This document shows, piece by piece, positions 33,836 to 40,147 of a stretch of 44,851 nucleotides of DNA. The stretch is from positions 1 to 44,851 of the IMG/VR virus record IMGVR_UViG_3300046721_000135, one strand, 5' to 3'. The stretch is from a virus. The position numbers were made by a program, and so were the translations under genes. The notes beneath the pieces are model-generated. The model was not told where the DNA came from, did not search any database, and saw nothing but the letters and a program-made list of their open reading frames with translations. The stretch's first letter is position 1, and each line of letters begins with the position of its first letter.

Positions 33836-33859
33836 GCAGGCATAAAGAATCATGCCTGC
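33836..33859. repeat. Inverted repeat between convergent operons
   Basis: GCAGGCAT (33836-33843) and ATGCCTGC (33852-33859) form an 8-bp perfect stem with an 8-base loop. It lies between the end of the plus late operon and the end of the minus operon, so a terminator role is natural, but no T-run follows on either strand. Confidence 0.5.
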
Positions 33860-33862
33860 TCG

Positions 33863-33970
33863 CTACCCCCTCCCCTGGTCGTCTTTCCGGTAGTAAAGCT
33901 TGCCAAACAGCCAGTCACCGAAATCAACCAGGAGGAGGAATAGTACGGTCACGATTAATGCTCCAACCAT
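33863..33970 (-). CDS. Tiny single-TM protein, 35 aa
   Basis: The ORF reads MVGALIVTVLFLLLVDFGDW then a charged tail (KLYYRKDDQGRG). One hydrophobic helix is obvious. Alternative GTG or TTG starts up to 33994 would overlap the preceding stop. No strong ribosome-binding site, so it may be coupled. It lies at the far end of the minus operon behind the two secreted proteins. Confidence 0.45.
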   Translation of the reverse strand: MVGALIVTVLFLLLVDFGDWLFGKLYYRKDDQGRG

Positions 33971-33986
33971 TGCTGGCAATATCAAC

Positions 33987-34424
33987 CTAATCACACGTCA
34001 CGCTAAAGTGATCCACGAAGGCCTTCGGAGTAAAGTAGTTGTCTCCGAATAGCAGATGGTACGTGTAGTGCACGGTAAATAGGCCCACCACCTTGAACTG
34101 GTCGTGATAGCTGTAGTTCTCGAGGTTATTCTGGCCGAACTGCAAGCGGGTAAAGGTCTGCCCGGTCATGTTGTACTGGGTTCCGGTATCAAGGCCGGTA
34201 GCAGTCATGTCGCCTCGGGGGCCAACGTGGACGTCGATAGACACCTGATTGTTTTGCTGGGTCAGGTGAATCACCGAATGAACCGTCCCAGAGACAGCAA
34301 CGGATTCAGAACAGCTGGAGTCGATGACCCCGACCATGGGGCTATCGATGTGATCAGTGTAGTTGATGGTCTGAGCTGACAACGCAACAGGCACTAATAA
34401 CAATGCCAATAATGCAAGTTTCAT
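33987..34424 (-). CDS. Secreted protein with signal peptide, 145 aa
   Basis: MKLALLALLLVPVALSAQ is a Sec signal peptide with cleavage likely after ALSA. The mature part is beta-rich (TINYTDHIDSPMVGVID) with one Cys near residue 38 and one near 144 (SVTCD), which could form a disulfide in the periplasm. AAGGAG lies 4 bases before the ATG. It is near the end of a phage early operon, so it would act in the host envelope, for example in superinfection exclusion or lysis control. The style resembles host-type secreted proteins; no family was assigned. Confidence 0.7.
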   Translation of the reverse strand: MKLALLALLLVPVALSAQTINYTDHIDSPMVGVIDSSCSESVAVSGTVHSVIHLTQQNNQVSIDVHVGPRGDMTATGLDTGTQYNMTGQTFTRLQFGQNNLENYSYHDQFKVVGLFTVHYTYHLLFGDNYFTPKAFVDHFSVTCD

Positions 34425-34474
34425 AATGCTCCTTATGCAAGGCGAGTGGCCTTGACGTCAATGGATACAAACTC

Positions 34475-34645
34475 CTAAATATGGGTTGCAATGTAAGCGG
34501 TCTTGACCAATGTGCCGGGGTTGCCGCCCTGGCCCCGCACGGAGGTCTGAACCACTGTTCGCTGGGCCGATAATGTAGCTGTTATTAAGCAGACTGCCAT
34601 TAGGGCCAAGAGTCGGGTACAGAGGTTCAATCGTCCTGGTGTCAT
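34475..34645 (-). CDS. Small secreted protein, 56 aa
   Basis: The product (MTPGRLNLCTRLLALMAVCL...) has a basic N-terminus, a hydrophobic core and a signal-peptidase-like site LSA-Q, leaving a mature peptide of about 29 residues rich in Gly, Val and Thr. AAAGGAGG lies 9 bases before the ATG. A longer ORF in another frame (34458-34655) would start at a GTG embedded in this ribosome-binding site, so it was rejected. It precedes the 145-aa secreted protein and both may act outside the cytoplasm. Confidence 0.6.
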   Translation of the reverse strand: MTPGRLNLCTRLLALMAVCLITATLSAQRTVVQTSVRGQGGNPGTLVKTAYIATHI

Positions 34646-34677
34646 TGTTGCTCACCTCCTTTCATTTACAGATTGGT

Positions 34678-34905
34678 TCAAGCCGGTTTATGAAACCGTT
34701 CACATTCGTCTTCCTGCTGGCGAAGTTCGGCTTGAAGAGCCAAGATACGTTCTTTGCGTAAATCACAAGTATATATCCAGCCCTTAATTGTATTTTCTAA
34801 CCGCTCAATCTCCGCATCCTTGGCAGCCAGCAACGGGTCAACGTCGGAAGCTCTATACCAATCATCATCTGGTTTACTATCACTAGAAAATCGACTCGGT
34901 TTCAT
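34678..34905 (-). CDS. Coiled-coil small protein, 75 aa
   Basis: Residues about 25-70 form a strong coiled coil (LLAAKDAEIERLENTIKGW and later ILALQAELRQQEDECERF). GAGGAGG lies upstream of the ATG and the gene abuts the preceding stop. Such proteins are frequent in phage early operons; the partner is unknown. Confidence 0.65.
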   Translation of the reverse strand: MKPSRFSSDSKPDDDWYRASDVDPLLAAKDAEIERLENTIKGWIYTCDLRKERILALQAELRQQEDECERFHKPA

Positions 34906-35142
34906 CTAGGGCTTCCTCCTCTTGGCGCGGGTGGTGAGCCAGTCCAATAACTCCTGTTCTGTAAATCCCTGGAATTCAGGTGTCCACGATTCATGGATTC
35001 GTTGTCCGTTCATCCACATCCTCAACGCCCTCGCAAGCCGAGCCTCGCCAGCCAGAAGACCGGCGGCGTAGCCTTGATTCCATGCCTCAACATTCGTCGT
35101 CTTGACTCCGTAGATATCGTGAGGATTCTTCGGCGGGGTCAT
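34906..35142 (-). CDS. Small phage protein, 78 aa
   Basis: Helical, basic C-terminus. VKTTNVEAWNQGYAAGLLAG and ARALRMWMNGQRI suggest a compact helical fold; the end is rich in Arg and Lys. Its ATG lies 1 codon inside the end of the upstream gene (overlap 35139-35142). No family is recognised. Confidence 0.65.
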   Translation of the reverse strand: MTPPKNPHDIYGVKTTNVEAWNQGYAAGLLAGEARLARALRMWMNGQRIHESWTPEFQGFTEQELLDWLTTRAKRRKP

Positions 35143-35363
35143 TTCTCACCGTCCAGGCCGAAGTCTCGGACAACTTCTTCAAAGGCATCACCTACAGGCC
35201 GTTTCCACTTATTACCAAGTGTTACACCTCTACGATCACGCACTTCCTTGACGAAGGCGGAGATCCAGAAGTGATTTTGTTCTTCGTCTGTGATCGCGTA
35301 CCGATCATAATCTGGATGCTTCTTCTTTACATCAATACACCACTTCTCAAACTGTTCGGTCAT
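35139..35363 (-). CDS. Small phage protein, 74 aa
   Basis: Begins MTEQFEKWCIDVKKKHPDYD. Regular mix of helix and charged residues, with an acidic end (FEEVVRDFGLDGEK). Opening patterns like this (EQFEKWC/F) are frequent in small phage proteins of unknown function. AGGAG lies 4 bases upstream. Confidence 0.65.
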   Translation of the reverse strand: MTEQFEKWCIDVKKKHPDYDRYAITDEEQNHFWISAFVKEVRDRRGVTLGNKWKRPVGDAFEEVVRDFGLDGEK

Positions 35364-35418
35364 AACGCTCCTGTCACACTCTAAGATGAATCCAGCGGCA
35401 GACGTAGCAAGAGCTGCT

Positions 35419-35511
35419 CTACCGACCGGTCACTTCTGCCCACCGCTGGAACCTGTTCTCCTCCGCCGCGTGGTGAGACTGTGACCACCAATCATCGCTT
35501 GCGTCCGTCAT
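35419..35511 (-). CDS. Possible 30-aa peptide
   Basis: MTDASDDWWSQSHHAAEENR is protein-like in composition, but no ribosome-binding site precedes the ATG. It is the only candidate in the 35364-35532 gap. Low confidence. Confidence 0.3.
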   Translation of the reverse strand: MTDASDDWWSQSHHAAEENRFQRWAEVTGR

Positions 35512-35532
35512 CTGGAACGGAGGAGAAACCCC

Positions 35533-35862
35533 CTATCTCTTCTTCAGATCAGCCTTCAATCCGGTAGCCTTAGCCAACTCAGCCTTCAAGACCAGGTTCT
35601 CCTTCTCCAGCTCAATGATATAGGTCTTGTCTGCTGCCCAGGCTGGGGCTGGAGCATATTGCAGGCTCTCATCTACCCAATCCGCCTTCGGTGTCAGCCT
35701 CGGGTCCCAGCCCAATAGAAATTGATAGCCTGGTTGACCTGGCTGGGTAAGAACATACGACCAGTCGACTTCAACTACATCTCTCGGATCACTGGCCGGT
35801 CCTGGCTTGGTGGTGACTGGGCACAATCTAACGGTTCGTTTATACTCTTCTGTAACTGGCAT
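35533..35862 (-). CDS. Small phage protein with C-terminal coiled coil, 109 aa
   Basis: The ATG at 35862 follows AAGGAG with a 7-base gap; the 13-residue upstream extension is weaker. The N-terminal half is beta-like with Trp and Pro (WSYVLTQPGQPGYQFLLGWD); the C-terminus is a heptad-like helix (YIIELEKENLVLKAELAKAT). Function unknown. Confidence 0.65.
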   Translation of the reverse strand: MPVTEEYKRTVRLCPVTTKPGPASDPRDVVEVDWSYVLTQPGQPGYQFLLGWDPRLTPKADWVDESLQYAPAPAWAADKTYIIELEKENLVLKAELAKATGLKADLKKR

Positions 35863-35863
35863 C

Positions 35864-36046
35864 TTAGATCTCCTTAGCATTAATTGGGAAAAAAGCAACA
35901 ACCTGATGGTTGCGCCGCATGAACAACCTAACCTCTTTAAGAGTCTTAAATATAATCCATGTCCGCTTCAAAGGCCTTCCATTGAGAATCTTAGTGAGCG
36001 AATTGTTTGCTCCACCTTCGACCATCAAGCAGAGATAGACTTTCAT
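35864..36046 (-). CDS. Small phage protein, 60 aa
   Basis: Begins MKVYLCLMVEGGANNSLTKI and continues with a basic alpha/beta stretch (TWIIFKTLKEVRLFMRRNHQ). The ribosome-binding site is weak, but the gene fits the packed spacing of its operon, ending 1 base before the next gene. No family recognised. Confidence 0.55.
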   Translation of the reverse strand: MKVYLCLMVEGGANNSLTKILNGRPLKRTWIIFKTLKEVRLFMRRNHQVVAFFPINAKEI

Positions 36047-36054
36047 CGTAGTTC

Positions 36055-36279
36055 TTAACGATAACGTCCAAAGGGTCCCCGCTTGATGTAAAGTCCACAG
36101 TTGCCACGCGAGTGATGGCGTTTAGACATGTTGTATTCGTCGTGAGCATTGGCCCACTGGGTGGCTTCCTCCCAGGTAGGTTCCACTCTGGCTAGTTTCT
36201 GGTCAGGGTCTCTGATCCAGACCTCATCGGCCCGTTGGTCGAGAAGCCAGCCATTGACGCGCTTGAACGGGTTGGACAC
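36055..36279 (-). CDS. C-terminal part of an apparently frameshifted gene, or an overlapping small gene, 74 aa
   Basis: From GTG 36279 the frame reads SNPFKRVNGWLLDQRADEVW, then KLARVEPTWEEATQWANAHD and a basic Arg/Gly end. This is protein-like, while the same frame upstream to 36375 is Ser/Arg-rich shadow. No good ribosome-binding site precedes the GTG. A one-base shift would join it to the 36224-36388 frame, giving a protein of about 110 aa. Confidence 0.5.
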   Translation of the reverse strand: MSNPFKRVNGWLLDQRADEVWIRDPDQKLARVEPTWEEATQWANAHDEYNMSKRHHSRGNCGLYIKRGPFGRYR

Positions 36280-36388
36280 AGTGGTTGTTCCAGATTTGCC
36301 TGATGTCCTGAGAAGTGGTTGCTGCTTTCGCGTCGACCTGCTTGACGAATTTGACGACCTTGATGCTGGGCACAAAGTAGAATTTCAT
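36224..36388 (-). CDS. Small protein, 54 aa (N-terminal part of possible split gene)
   Basis: The sequence begins MKFYFVPSIKVVKFVKQVDA and looks natural until the overlap with the next frame. AAGGAG lies 5 bases upstream and the ATG overlaps the upstream stop as ATGA (36385-36388), strong support that translation starts here. It may be a real 54-aa protein or the 5' part of a longer gene broken by an indel near 36279-36290. Confidence 0.55.
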   Translation of the reverse strand: MKFYFVPSIKVVKFVKQVDAKAATTSQDIRQIWNNHCVQPVQARQWLASRPTGR

Positions 36389-36618
36389 CCTTGCTCCTTG
36401 GCCCTTTCAGCCAGCATGGCATCTGCCACTTGATAGGCAAGACCTGAACTACCTATGCAAACTGATTCCCATCCCTGCGGAGCTGCATTATGCTTCAGTG
36501 CCTCAAAACAATGACCTATTACCATTCCTGCAAACCAGTCCCGCAGGGTCATGCCTGAATGAATCCCAATTCTGGAAGTTACCGGATCATATGGAAATGC
36601 CGGACCACCATTGTTCAT
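36385..36618 (-). CDS. Conserved small phage protein (GMTLRDWFA family), 77 aa
   Basis: The motif GIHSGMTLRDWFAGMVIGHC and the end AYQVADAMLAERAKEQG match a common phage protein family (GMTLRDYFA...YxxADAMLxxR). Its function is unknown; it is usually in early or replication-region operons. The start overlaps the 36-aa membrane protein as ATGA. Confidence 0.75.
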   Translation of the reverse strand: MNNGGPAFPYDPVTSRIGIHSGMTLRDWFAGMVIGHCFEALKHNAAPQGWESVCIGSSGLAYQVADAMLAERAKEQG

Positions 36619-36725
36619 CTCGGCCCCCTTGGCTTATGCTTCTCTAGCCAGATGGTTAATGCTACCAGAAAGATCCCGATCCACAACAGGTAGAACATGA
36701 AGACCCAGATGGGTTCCTTGAACAC
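36615..36725 (-). CDS. Tiny membrane protein, 36 aa
   Basis: GTG start 6 bases after GGAGG. The product MFKEPIWVFMFYLLWIGIFL continues hydrophobic and ends basic (WLEKHKPRGPR): one membrane helix with positive C-terminus. The stop overlaps the next ATG as ATGA. It is the first gene after the structured non-coding stretch 36726-36942. Confidence 0.6.
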   Translation of the reverse strand: MFKEPIWVFMFYLLWIGIFLVALTIWLEKHKPRGPR

Positions 36726-36739
36726 TTGTCACCTCCGTT

Positions 36740-36930
36740 AGGTTCCCCAGCTGGCTCAGAGGCCAAGTCGTCTAACCGGTCAGTGGATGGGATCTCAGTT
36801 ATGACCAGCTATTTCTGAGCATCCACCGTTAGTACGGAGCTTGACATGTCCAGCTGGAGGTTACACCGGGTCTCGGCCAGGGACGGCCCAGGCTGGAGAC
36901 TGGTCAAATGACAAACCAGGAGACCCGGTA
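36740..36930 (-). other. Structured non-coding region with multiple inverted repeats
   Basis: The interval between two minus-strand genes contains: a 10-bp stem ACCGGGTCTC (36865-36874) / GAGACCCGGT (36920-36929), which closes two smaller hairpins (GGCC/GGCC at 36875-36888 and CTGGT/ACCAG at 36900-36919); a second hairpin GTGGATG (36783-36789) / CATCCAC (36820-36826) with inner CTCAG/CTGAG; and two copies of the palindrome CCAGCTGG (36747-36754, 36850-36857). No ORF was seen here. It could be a structured RNA in the operon transcript or a DNA site. Confidence 0.6.
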
Positions 36931-36942
36931 GCTTGTGGCTGG

Positions 36943-37101
36943 TCAGGCTTTGGCAGCTTCAACCAGCTTGGGTTTGCGCTTCACATAGACCTTGGGCGTA
37001 TTATACTCGTCTAACACCTTGAAGATCGAATTCGATTTCTCCAGACCCAACTCCCTGATGGCTTCCACCAGCTTCTGTTCTGCGGTTTTCTTCCGGCTCA
37101 T
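36943..37101 (-). CDS. Small basic helical protein, 52 aa
   Basis: MSRKKTAEQKLVEAIRELGL continues with a basic tail. GAGGAG lies 6 bases upstream of the ATG, and ATGA overlap links it to the gene before. Function unknown; charge suggests nucleic-acid contact. Confidence 0.6.
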   Translation of the reverse strand: MSRKKTAEQKLVEAIRELGLEKSNSIFKVLDEYNTPKVYVKRKPKLVEAAKA

Positions 37102-37316
37102 CGCTTTCTCCTCTCAATTTTAAGACGGCTATCTTCCACTTCAATCACTCGTTCAAGCACCGGGATCACAGTAGTCAGCATCTCGTACAAATCATTGGCC
37201 AGCTTAAGATGCTTCTTCATGCTCACAATCCTAGTTGTATCCAAAACAGTCTGGGCAAACTCTTCGGGATGTCGTTCATGGTAAGGAGCAACGGGCTTGC
37301 GCGGTTTCCTCGTCAC
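37098..37316 (-). CDS. Small helical phage protein, 72 aa
   Basis: GTG start, GAGGAG 6 bases upstream, and GTGA overlap with the preceding gene. Mostly one long amphipathic helix (KKHLKLANDLYEMLTTVIPV) with basic ends. Its helical part resembles that of the next gene (LKEYIKLTDDLIHILI), so the two may be distant paralogues. Confidence 0.65.
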   Translation of the reverse strand: MTRKPRKPVAPYHERHPEEFAQTVLDTTRIVSMKKHLKLANDLYEMLTTVIPVLERVIEVEDSRLKIERRKR

Positions 37317-37444
37317 TTGGCTCTCCTCTTTGGTTTAACAGTTACAGATTTAAGACGTTTTTCAAAGGCCAGCTGGACATAGATCAGAATATGAATCAAG
37401 TCATCCGTCAGCTTAATATATTCCTTCAGCTTGTTTCTCGTCAT
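37313..37444 (-). CDS. Small helical protein, 43 aa
   Basis: Starting from ATG 37444 (AGAGAGG 8 bases upstream; a second ATG two codons earlier is too close to it) the product is MTRNKLKEYIKLTDDLIHIL then a basic tail. It has ATGA overlap upstream and GTGA overlap downstream. Function unknown. Confidence 0.55.
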   Translation of the reverse strand: MTRNKLKEYIKLTDDLIHILIYVQLAFEKRLKSVTVKPKRRAK

Positions 37445-37851
37445 CGGCATATCCTCTCTAATGTAAACAGCTTGACCATTACAAACTCCTTCTCATCGTC
37501 TTGCACTTTGGTTACCAGCGACTCCCACACTAGTTTGTCATCGAGCAGGTACCGCCTGCAGACCGTGTCACACACGAGCTTCTCGTAGTTCCTGACATCC
37601 CGCCGCCTGATCTCTCCTGACTTAGTGAACCAGTTGCTGTGGTAGCTCAACTCCATCCGATAGCGTAGCGTATCATCCAGCCTCATCGGCGGAAGAAAGA
37701 GGGTCGCGTGCTCAATCCAGACCCTCGCTTCCTTAGTCATTGTGATGGTGTTGAACCCGCGCCTGCTGATGGTCGGCCCCACGCTAACTGGCGCATAGAT
37801 GCTGTTTGCACTGGGGGGCAACGTGGGAATCTTGACGTCAAGGACTTTCAT
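37441..37851 (-). CDS. rusA: RusA-like Holliday junction resolvase
   Basis: The 136-aa protein begins MKVLDVKIPTLPPSANSIY, matching the RusA N-terminal strand and PPSxN motif. Later RRRDVRNYEKLVCDTVCRRY and YLLDDKLVWES supply the Asp and Lys residues expected at the active site (D-x-x-N-x-x-K and DD-K). RusA cuts four-way DNA junctions produced in recombination and concatemer processing. The trimmed start at 37851 avoids a nine-residue extension. It completes a recombination set with the Sak4-like ATPase and Cas4-like nuclease genes upstream. Confidence 0.75.
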   Translation of the reverse strand: MKVLDVKIPTLPPSANSIYAPVSVGPTISRRGFNTITMTKEARVWIEHATLFLPPMRLDDTLRYRMELSYHSNWFTKSGEIRRRDVRNYEKLVCDTVCRRYLLDDKLVWESLVTKVQDDEKEFVMVKLFTLERICR

Positions 37852-37852
37852 G

Positions 37853-38050
37853 CTAGATAAACCCCTCCCTGGTCTCATCTATCGTGTCCTTACACGACCT
37901 GCACCGCCAAGTGATCTTCCATAGTCCTATCGATGATCCAGCCGCTGCCAACCGACTGATCAACTCACTCGACTCGTAATGCCAGTCGTGCACATGCTCC
38001 TTTACCCTGGGATCAATGTCGTAGAGCAGCCACTTCAGCCATCTGTTCAT
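37853..38050 (-). CDS. Small Cys/His protein, 65 aa
   Basis: Residues include HDWHYESSELISRL and TWRCRSCKDTID, a possible zinc site of two His and one CxxC pair. The start at ATG 38050 was preferred over a TTG 12 bases upstream. No strong ribosome-binding site. Unknown function; lies just before RusA-like. Confidence 0.55.
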   Translation of the reverse strand: MNRWLKWLLYDIDPRVKEHVHDWHYESSELISRLAAAGSSIGLWKITWRCRSCKDTIDETREGFI

Positions 38051-38107
38051 CGTGCGTTCCAATCGGTCGAACCGACAAGACTGTCGTTTCTCCCTCCATA
38101 TTTTCAG

Positions 38108-38650
38108 CTATTCTTCAACCGCCTTCTTCCACCCATACACCCGCTCTCTAAACGTGCCATCTGGGGTACGTGTGCCATCCTCACCTAGCGATCGGTTGGC
38201 CTCATGCTTGATACTAAACAGCAGTCGTCTTCCCACCAGGGCCTCCAGGAACGCATCGTTGACCACAATCGAGCCTTCCAGATCTAGTGCCTTACAAAAC
38301 TCCTTGAATGGCAAGAGATACTGCTTCTTCTTGAAGTAGTCACTGGTCTTCTGGACAGGATCGGCCCAGATCAGCGATTCCAGCATCCCAGGAAACACGG
38401 TCTTGTTGCGGTAGCGGTACTCTGTCTCCCCGTCATCATTCTGCGTGGGAATCCCATCCACCAGGGACAATTCCAGCTTGATATACTTTAGGTTGTGATC
38501 CTTGTTCATGGCAATCGCGGCCTTCTTGATCTCAGCCTTCACGTTCTGGCAAACAGGCAGGATATCCTGCTGGACATCCTTCATGTCTCCTACTTCTACA
38601 GGCTCGTTGACTTCAAATCCTACAGCATCGGTGGTTTCAGTGTCTTCCAT
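38108..38650 (-). CDS. DUF669-like ssDNA-binding-type recombination partner
   Basis: A 180-aa acidic protein with order YFKKKQYLLPFKEFCKALDL, VVNDAFLEALVGRRLLFSIK and a late F-R-E-R-V segment. This pattern resembles DUF669-type phage proteins that accompany Sak4-like annealases and appear to bind single-stranded DNA. GGAG lies 7 bases before the ATG. It is directly downstream of the Sak4-like gene, as in other phages. Function is inferred from partner and weak similarity. Confidence 0.5.
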   Translation of the reverse strand: MEDTETTDAVGFEVNEPVEVGDMKDVQQDILPVCQNVKAEIKKAAIAMNKDHNLKYIKLELSLVDGIPTQNDDGETEYRYRNKTVFPGMLESLIWADPVQKTSDYFKKKQYLLPFKEFCKALDLEGSIVVNDAFLEALVGRRLLFSIKHEANRSLGEDGTRTPDGTFRERVYGWKKAVEE

Positions 38651-38663
38651 CGTTATTCTCCTT

Positions 38664-39533
38664 TTAGTTGGTTGTTAGGACTGGGACTGGTTCAACAGCT
38701 GGTTTAGAACTCTTGATGTGCTGCATGATGGTGGCATAGGACGCGTTCTCCAGGATGGGGGGTAGACCATACCTGTTCTTCGCCAATATCTTGGACCCGA
38801 ATGCTGCGACTTGTTGCTGTTGGGTATAGCAGATGTATTTGGTCGTTGTGATTATTTTTCCAGAAGCATCTGGCTTAGTGCTGGATTTGCGATCCAGATA
38901 GAGAGACGCCGCAAACAAGCCTTCGCACTCATCTCGGAAACCGCCCAAGATATTGGGTGTGATGCTAACAGTCTGGTCCTTCTTCTTGTCTAGCTTCTCC
39001 TGGGATTCACTTTTGAGATGGCAGGTAACCACTACGTTGCCCTTGAACGGGATGACCTCTGCGATGATAAACCTGAACAACCAGGACTTCAAACCCCCAT
39101 ACATCTGGAGCTTATTGACCAGGCCCTTATCTGTCAGGTAATCATTGGCCTTGTAGCGACACATGTACTCCCAGAAGAGCAGTGATACATATGTCAGGTT
39201 GTCTATCACCAACGTGCTGACTTTGCCAGCCTGGGCCATCTGGCGAGCCCGCTGGACTGCTTTATACAGTAATCCCGAGCGTTCTTCGACAAACTCCTTG
39301 ATCGCATCCTTACCACTGTCCGGATCAATGTAGAGCTGTTCATACTCAACCAGGTTATTGAGCAAATGTCTACCATCTGGAGCCCTCAGTATTTCCAACC
39401 CTTCTGGCTCGGTCCCGATGTAATACACTCGTGGAAACGTGAGTGCAAAGGTGCTCTTACCTGAACCAAACTGCCCATTGACCTCGATCTTGACATTGGG
39501 AATAGCCGCTTCAAAGTCAGCTCTGGTTGGCAT
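38664..39533 (-). CDS. Sak4-like RecA-fold recombination ATPase
   Basis: The 289-aa product has Walker A GQFGSGKST (20-28), a Walker B-like segment STLVIDN (106-112) and a sensor region VVVTCHLKSESQEKL, typical of the AAA_24/Sak4 group of phage RecA-like single-strand annealing proteins. GGGGAGG lies 6 bases before ATG 39533; the TTG start at 39554 is weaker. It overlaps the gene upstream by 17 bases. Together with the nuclease and RusA-like genes it would drive phage recombination. Confidence 0.8.
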   Translation of the reverse strand: MPTRADFEAAIPNVKIEVNGQFGSGKSTFALTFPRVYYIGTEPEGLEILRAPDGRHLLNNLVEYEQLYIDPDSGKDAIKEFVEERSGLLYKAVQRARQMAQAGKVSTLVIDNLTYVSLLFWEYMCRYKANDYLTDKGLVNKLQMYGGLKSWLFRFIIAEVIPFKGNVVVTCHLKSESQEKLDKKKDQTVSITPNILGGFRDECEGLFAASLYLDRKSSTKPDASGKIITTTKYICYTQQQQVAAFGSKILAKNRYGLPPILENASYATIMQHIKSSKPAVEPVPVLTTN

Positions 39534-39750
39534 GGATGGCCTCCCCGACTTCAATCTCGACTACCTCAGGCATGGGAGGAACGACAGGCGGAGTATTTGA
39601 AAACTTGATCAAGGCCTTAATCAGCTTATCTTTCGCCTCTTCAAAAGACTTATCGCTGCACTCGCTGAAATATGCCTTATCGATCCAAGTCTTAGCAAAG
39701 TAGCGATGATTATACTCAGGCAAGTACTCGTAATTGATGATGACTTTCAT
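39517..39750 (-). CDS. Small phage protein, 77 aa
   Basis: ATG 39750 follows AAAGGAG with a 5-base gap. The product (MKVIINYEYLPEYNHRYFAK...) has an alpha/beta start and a Pro/Glu-rich, low-complexity end (TPPVVPPMPEVVEIEVGEAI). It lies between the HNH and Sak4-like genes. Function unknown. Confidence 0.65.
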   Translation of the reverse strand: MKVIINYEYLPEYNHRYFAKTWIDKAYFSECSDKSFEEAKDKLIKALIKFSNTPPVVPPMPEVVEIEVGEAIHANQS

Positions 39751-39766
39751 CTTGGCTCCTTTATGG

Positions 39767-40147
39767 TTAAACGTCTGGTTCAACGACTACTTCAAACTGC
39801 TGACTGACTGATTTATATCCTGGTGGGCGATGGTGTTTCAAATGGCAAGAACGGCATATCCTCTCAAGGTTATCGAGGCTGTTGTTCTTCCAATCATTGT
39901 CTTTGTGGTGAATATCCATCTTAGTTACCCTGCCGCATCGCTCACACGCTCCTTCGTCTTTGATAATTCTCGCCCTGTAATGACCGGAGGCCCAAGAAGC
40001 GACTGGCTTTGTTAATCTTTGCCTAGTAAAGGATTTTCCCATACAGATTTGGCCGCAATACTTTTGCTTACTGGACAAGTAATCACTTCTGGTCTTAATT
40101 GTTTTACCACAAACAGCGCATTGATTTGGTATGGGTCTATGACGCAT
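39767..40147 (-). CDS. HNH endonuclease
   Basis: The 126-aa protein has two N-terminal cysteine pairs (CAVCGK, then YCGQIC) and a classical HNH core: GACERCGRVTKMDIHHKDND, followed by NLERICRSCHLKHH. The two His and Asn act at the metal active site; four Cys bind zinc. It may be a free-standing homing-type nuclease or a phage recombination/packaging nuclease. Its start (ATG 40147, AAGG upstream) overlaps the end of the Cas4-like gene by 11 bases, which argues for a settled operon member rather than a very recent insertion. Confidence 0.85.
   Translation of the reverse strand: MRHRPIPNQCAVCGKTIKTRSDYLSSKQKYCGQICMGKSFTRQRLTKPVASWASGHYRARIIKDEGACERCGRVTKMDIHHKDNDWKNNSLDNLERICRSCHLKHHRPPGYKSVSQQFEVVVEPDV

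Noticed and set aside
34458-34655. 65-aa minus ORF starting at GTG 34655
   Set aside because: Its start codon lies inside the AAAGGAGG that serves the ATG at 34645 in another frame; the alternative frame has a signal peptide and reads better.
34993-35274. 93-aa plus-strand ORF
   Set aside because: It is antisense to two coupled minus-strand genes and has Ser/Arg-rich shadow composition.
36865-36929. tRNA or tRNA-like gene
   Set aside because: The stems form a three-way-like fold, but there is no 7-bp acceptor stem, T-arm consensus or anticodon arm of the right size.
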